Assembly (NCBI GenBank): GCA_965230415.1
Contig: CBDDKZ010000005.1
Coordinates: forward strand, 3,472,001-3,536,000
Length of the DNA stretch: 64,000 nucleotides
Origin: CBDDKZ01 sp965230415
Lineage (GTDB): Bacteria > Bacteroidota > Bacteroidia > Cytophagales > JAAEPT01
Direction: 5' to 3'
This document shows, in pieces, positions 63,464-64,000 of this stretch (the first letter of the stretch is position 1; each line of letters opens with the position of its first letter). Made by a program: the position numbers and the translations under genes. The notes beneath the pieces are model-generated. The model was not told the origin of the DNA and did not search any database. It saw only the letters and a program-made list of their open reading frames with translations.

Positions 63464-64000
63464 GTGAATTATTTATCTGTTGAGCAGCTTTCAAAATCTT
63501 ACAGTGAAAAGGTTTTGTTTAGCGAATTAACATTCGGTGTTGAAAAAGGTCAAAAGGTTGCTTTGGTAGCCAAGAATGGTACCGGGAAATCCAGTTTGTT
63601 GAGAGTGTTAAGTGGCGAAGATACCCCGGATAAGGGAGTTGTAGCATTTAATAAAGGCATAAAAGTGGGGTTTTTAGAACAAGAACCTGATTTTGAAGGT
63701 AGTGGCACCGTAAGTGATGCCGTTTTTGCATTGGATCACCCAGCCATGAATGCCATAAAAGCCTATCGTGAAGCGACAGAGAAAGGGGATAATGATGCTA
63801 TGCAGCAAGCGCTACAGCTAATGGACGATAACGAAGCCTGGGACATGGAAGTGCGCGTTCAGGAAGTGTTGTCAAAGTTAAAAGTAGGGCACCTCGAACA
63901 GCCGGTGGCGCGGCTTTCCGGAGGGCAGCAAAAACGAATTGCCCTGGCTAAACTACTATTAGATGACCCGGACTTTTTCATACTTGATGAGCCTACCAAC
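63464..64000 (+). CDS. ABC-F family ATPase, 5' part
   Basis: 179 codons from a GTG start, running off the window end with no stop. Soluble duplicated ABC ATPase of the ABC-F (Uup/Ettl-like) type, which works on ribosomes rather than in membranes. The first nucleotide-binding domain shows the Walker A 'AKNGTGKSSLL', the signature 'RLSGGQQKRIALAK' and the Walker B start 'FFILDEPTN'. The short arm between Walker A and signature ('VSDAVFALDHPAMNAIKAYREATEKG') matches Bacteroidota Uup-like proteins. No ATG is close, so GTG at 63464 is chosen. Confidence 0.88.
   Translation, partial: MNYLSVEQLSKSYSEKVLFSELTFGVEKGQKVALVAKNGTGKSSLLRVLSGEDTPDKGVVAFNKGIKVGFLEQEPDFEGSGTVSDAVFALDHPAMNAIKAYREATEKGDNDAMQQALQLMDDNEAWDMEVRVQEVLSKLKVGHLEQPVARLSGGQQKRIALAKLLLDDPDFFILDEPTN

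Overview
The window reads as chromosome of a Bacteroidota bacterium (Flavobacteriia/Cytophagia-like). It has type IX secretion (T9SS) type A and type B sorting tails, a PorP/SprF protein beside a giant adhesin, a DUF4476 protein, a bacillithiol deacetylase, a primary sigma factor without region 1.1, few Shine-Dalgarno sites, and repeated promoters of the form TTG-N18-21-TAnnTTTG. Most of it is core genome. The accessory material is the adhesin and a small decayed island beside tRNA-Met.

Layout. 1-7.9 kb: 3' end of a giant repeat adhesin plus its PorP/SprF partner. 8-9.2 kb: two related lipoproteins, the first shortened. 9.3-14.1 kb: tRNA-Gln, prs, rplY, pth, an unassigned structured intergenic region (possible RNA gene), and metG. 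14.2-18 kb: alpha/beta hydrolase and a soluble hybrid histidine kinase. 18.2-24.9 kb: TetR-TolC-adaptor-RND efflux operon with an inverted-repeat operator over its promoter. 25-30.6 kb: metallophosphoesterase, small secreted or membrane proteins, POT transporter, TerB-like protein, and a lipoprotein with a T9SS-like tail. 30.7-33.7 kb: secreted sortilin/BNR-repeat protein. 33.85-37.24 kb: degraded island next to tRNA-Met (integrase pseudogene, GNAT piece, two orphan ORFs, a Fic protein with repeated operator-like sites). 37.4-43 kb: START-like protein, LptF/G permease, rpsO, pnp, rpoD. 43-47.9 kb: trxB, M23/LysM peptidase, bshB1, WG-repeat protein. 47.9-51.8 kb: T9SS cargo with an apparent frameshift in its signal peptide, DUF4476 protein, split transketolase. 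51.9-55.3 kb: OmpR-type two-component pair divergent from a small Lys-rich secreted protein, with four 11-bp-phased repeats between them. 55.5-58.6 kb: lone receiver and a second hybrid kinase. 58.6-62.9 kb: minus-strand cluster of FAH-family enzyme, M23 peptidase, Bcp peroxiredoxin and vWA protein. 63.1-64 kb: lipoprotein and the 5' part of an ABC-F ATPase.

How genes work together. The adhesin and PorP/SprF form a T9SS substrate/outer-membrane pair. TetR, TolC, adaptor and RND pump form one regulated export machine. TrxB and BshB1 both serve thiol redox. The two hybrid kinases share architecture and are probable paralogues; one sits with a lone CheY-like receiver. I saw no CRISPR array, no complete insertion sequence and no rRNA. 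The best candidates for something undescribed are the structured region at 11.7-12.0 kb, the phased repeats at 53.86 kb, the Fic operator-like array at 36.6 kb, and the higher-order repeat structure of the adhesin.
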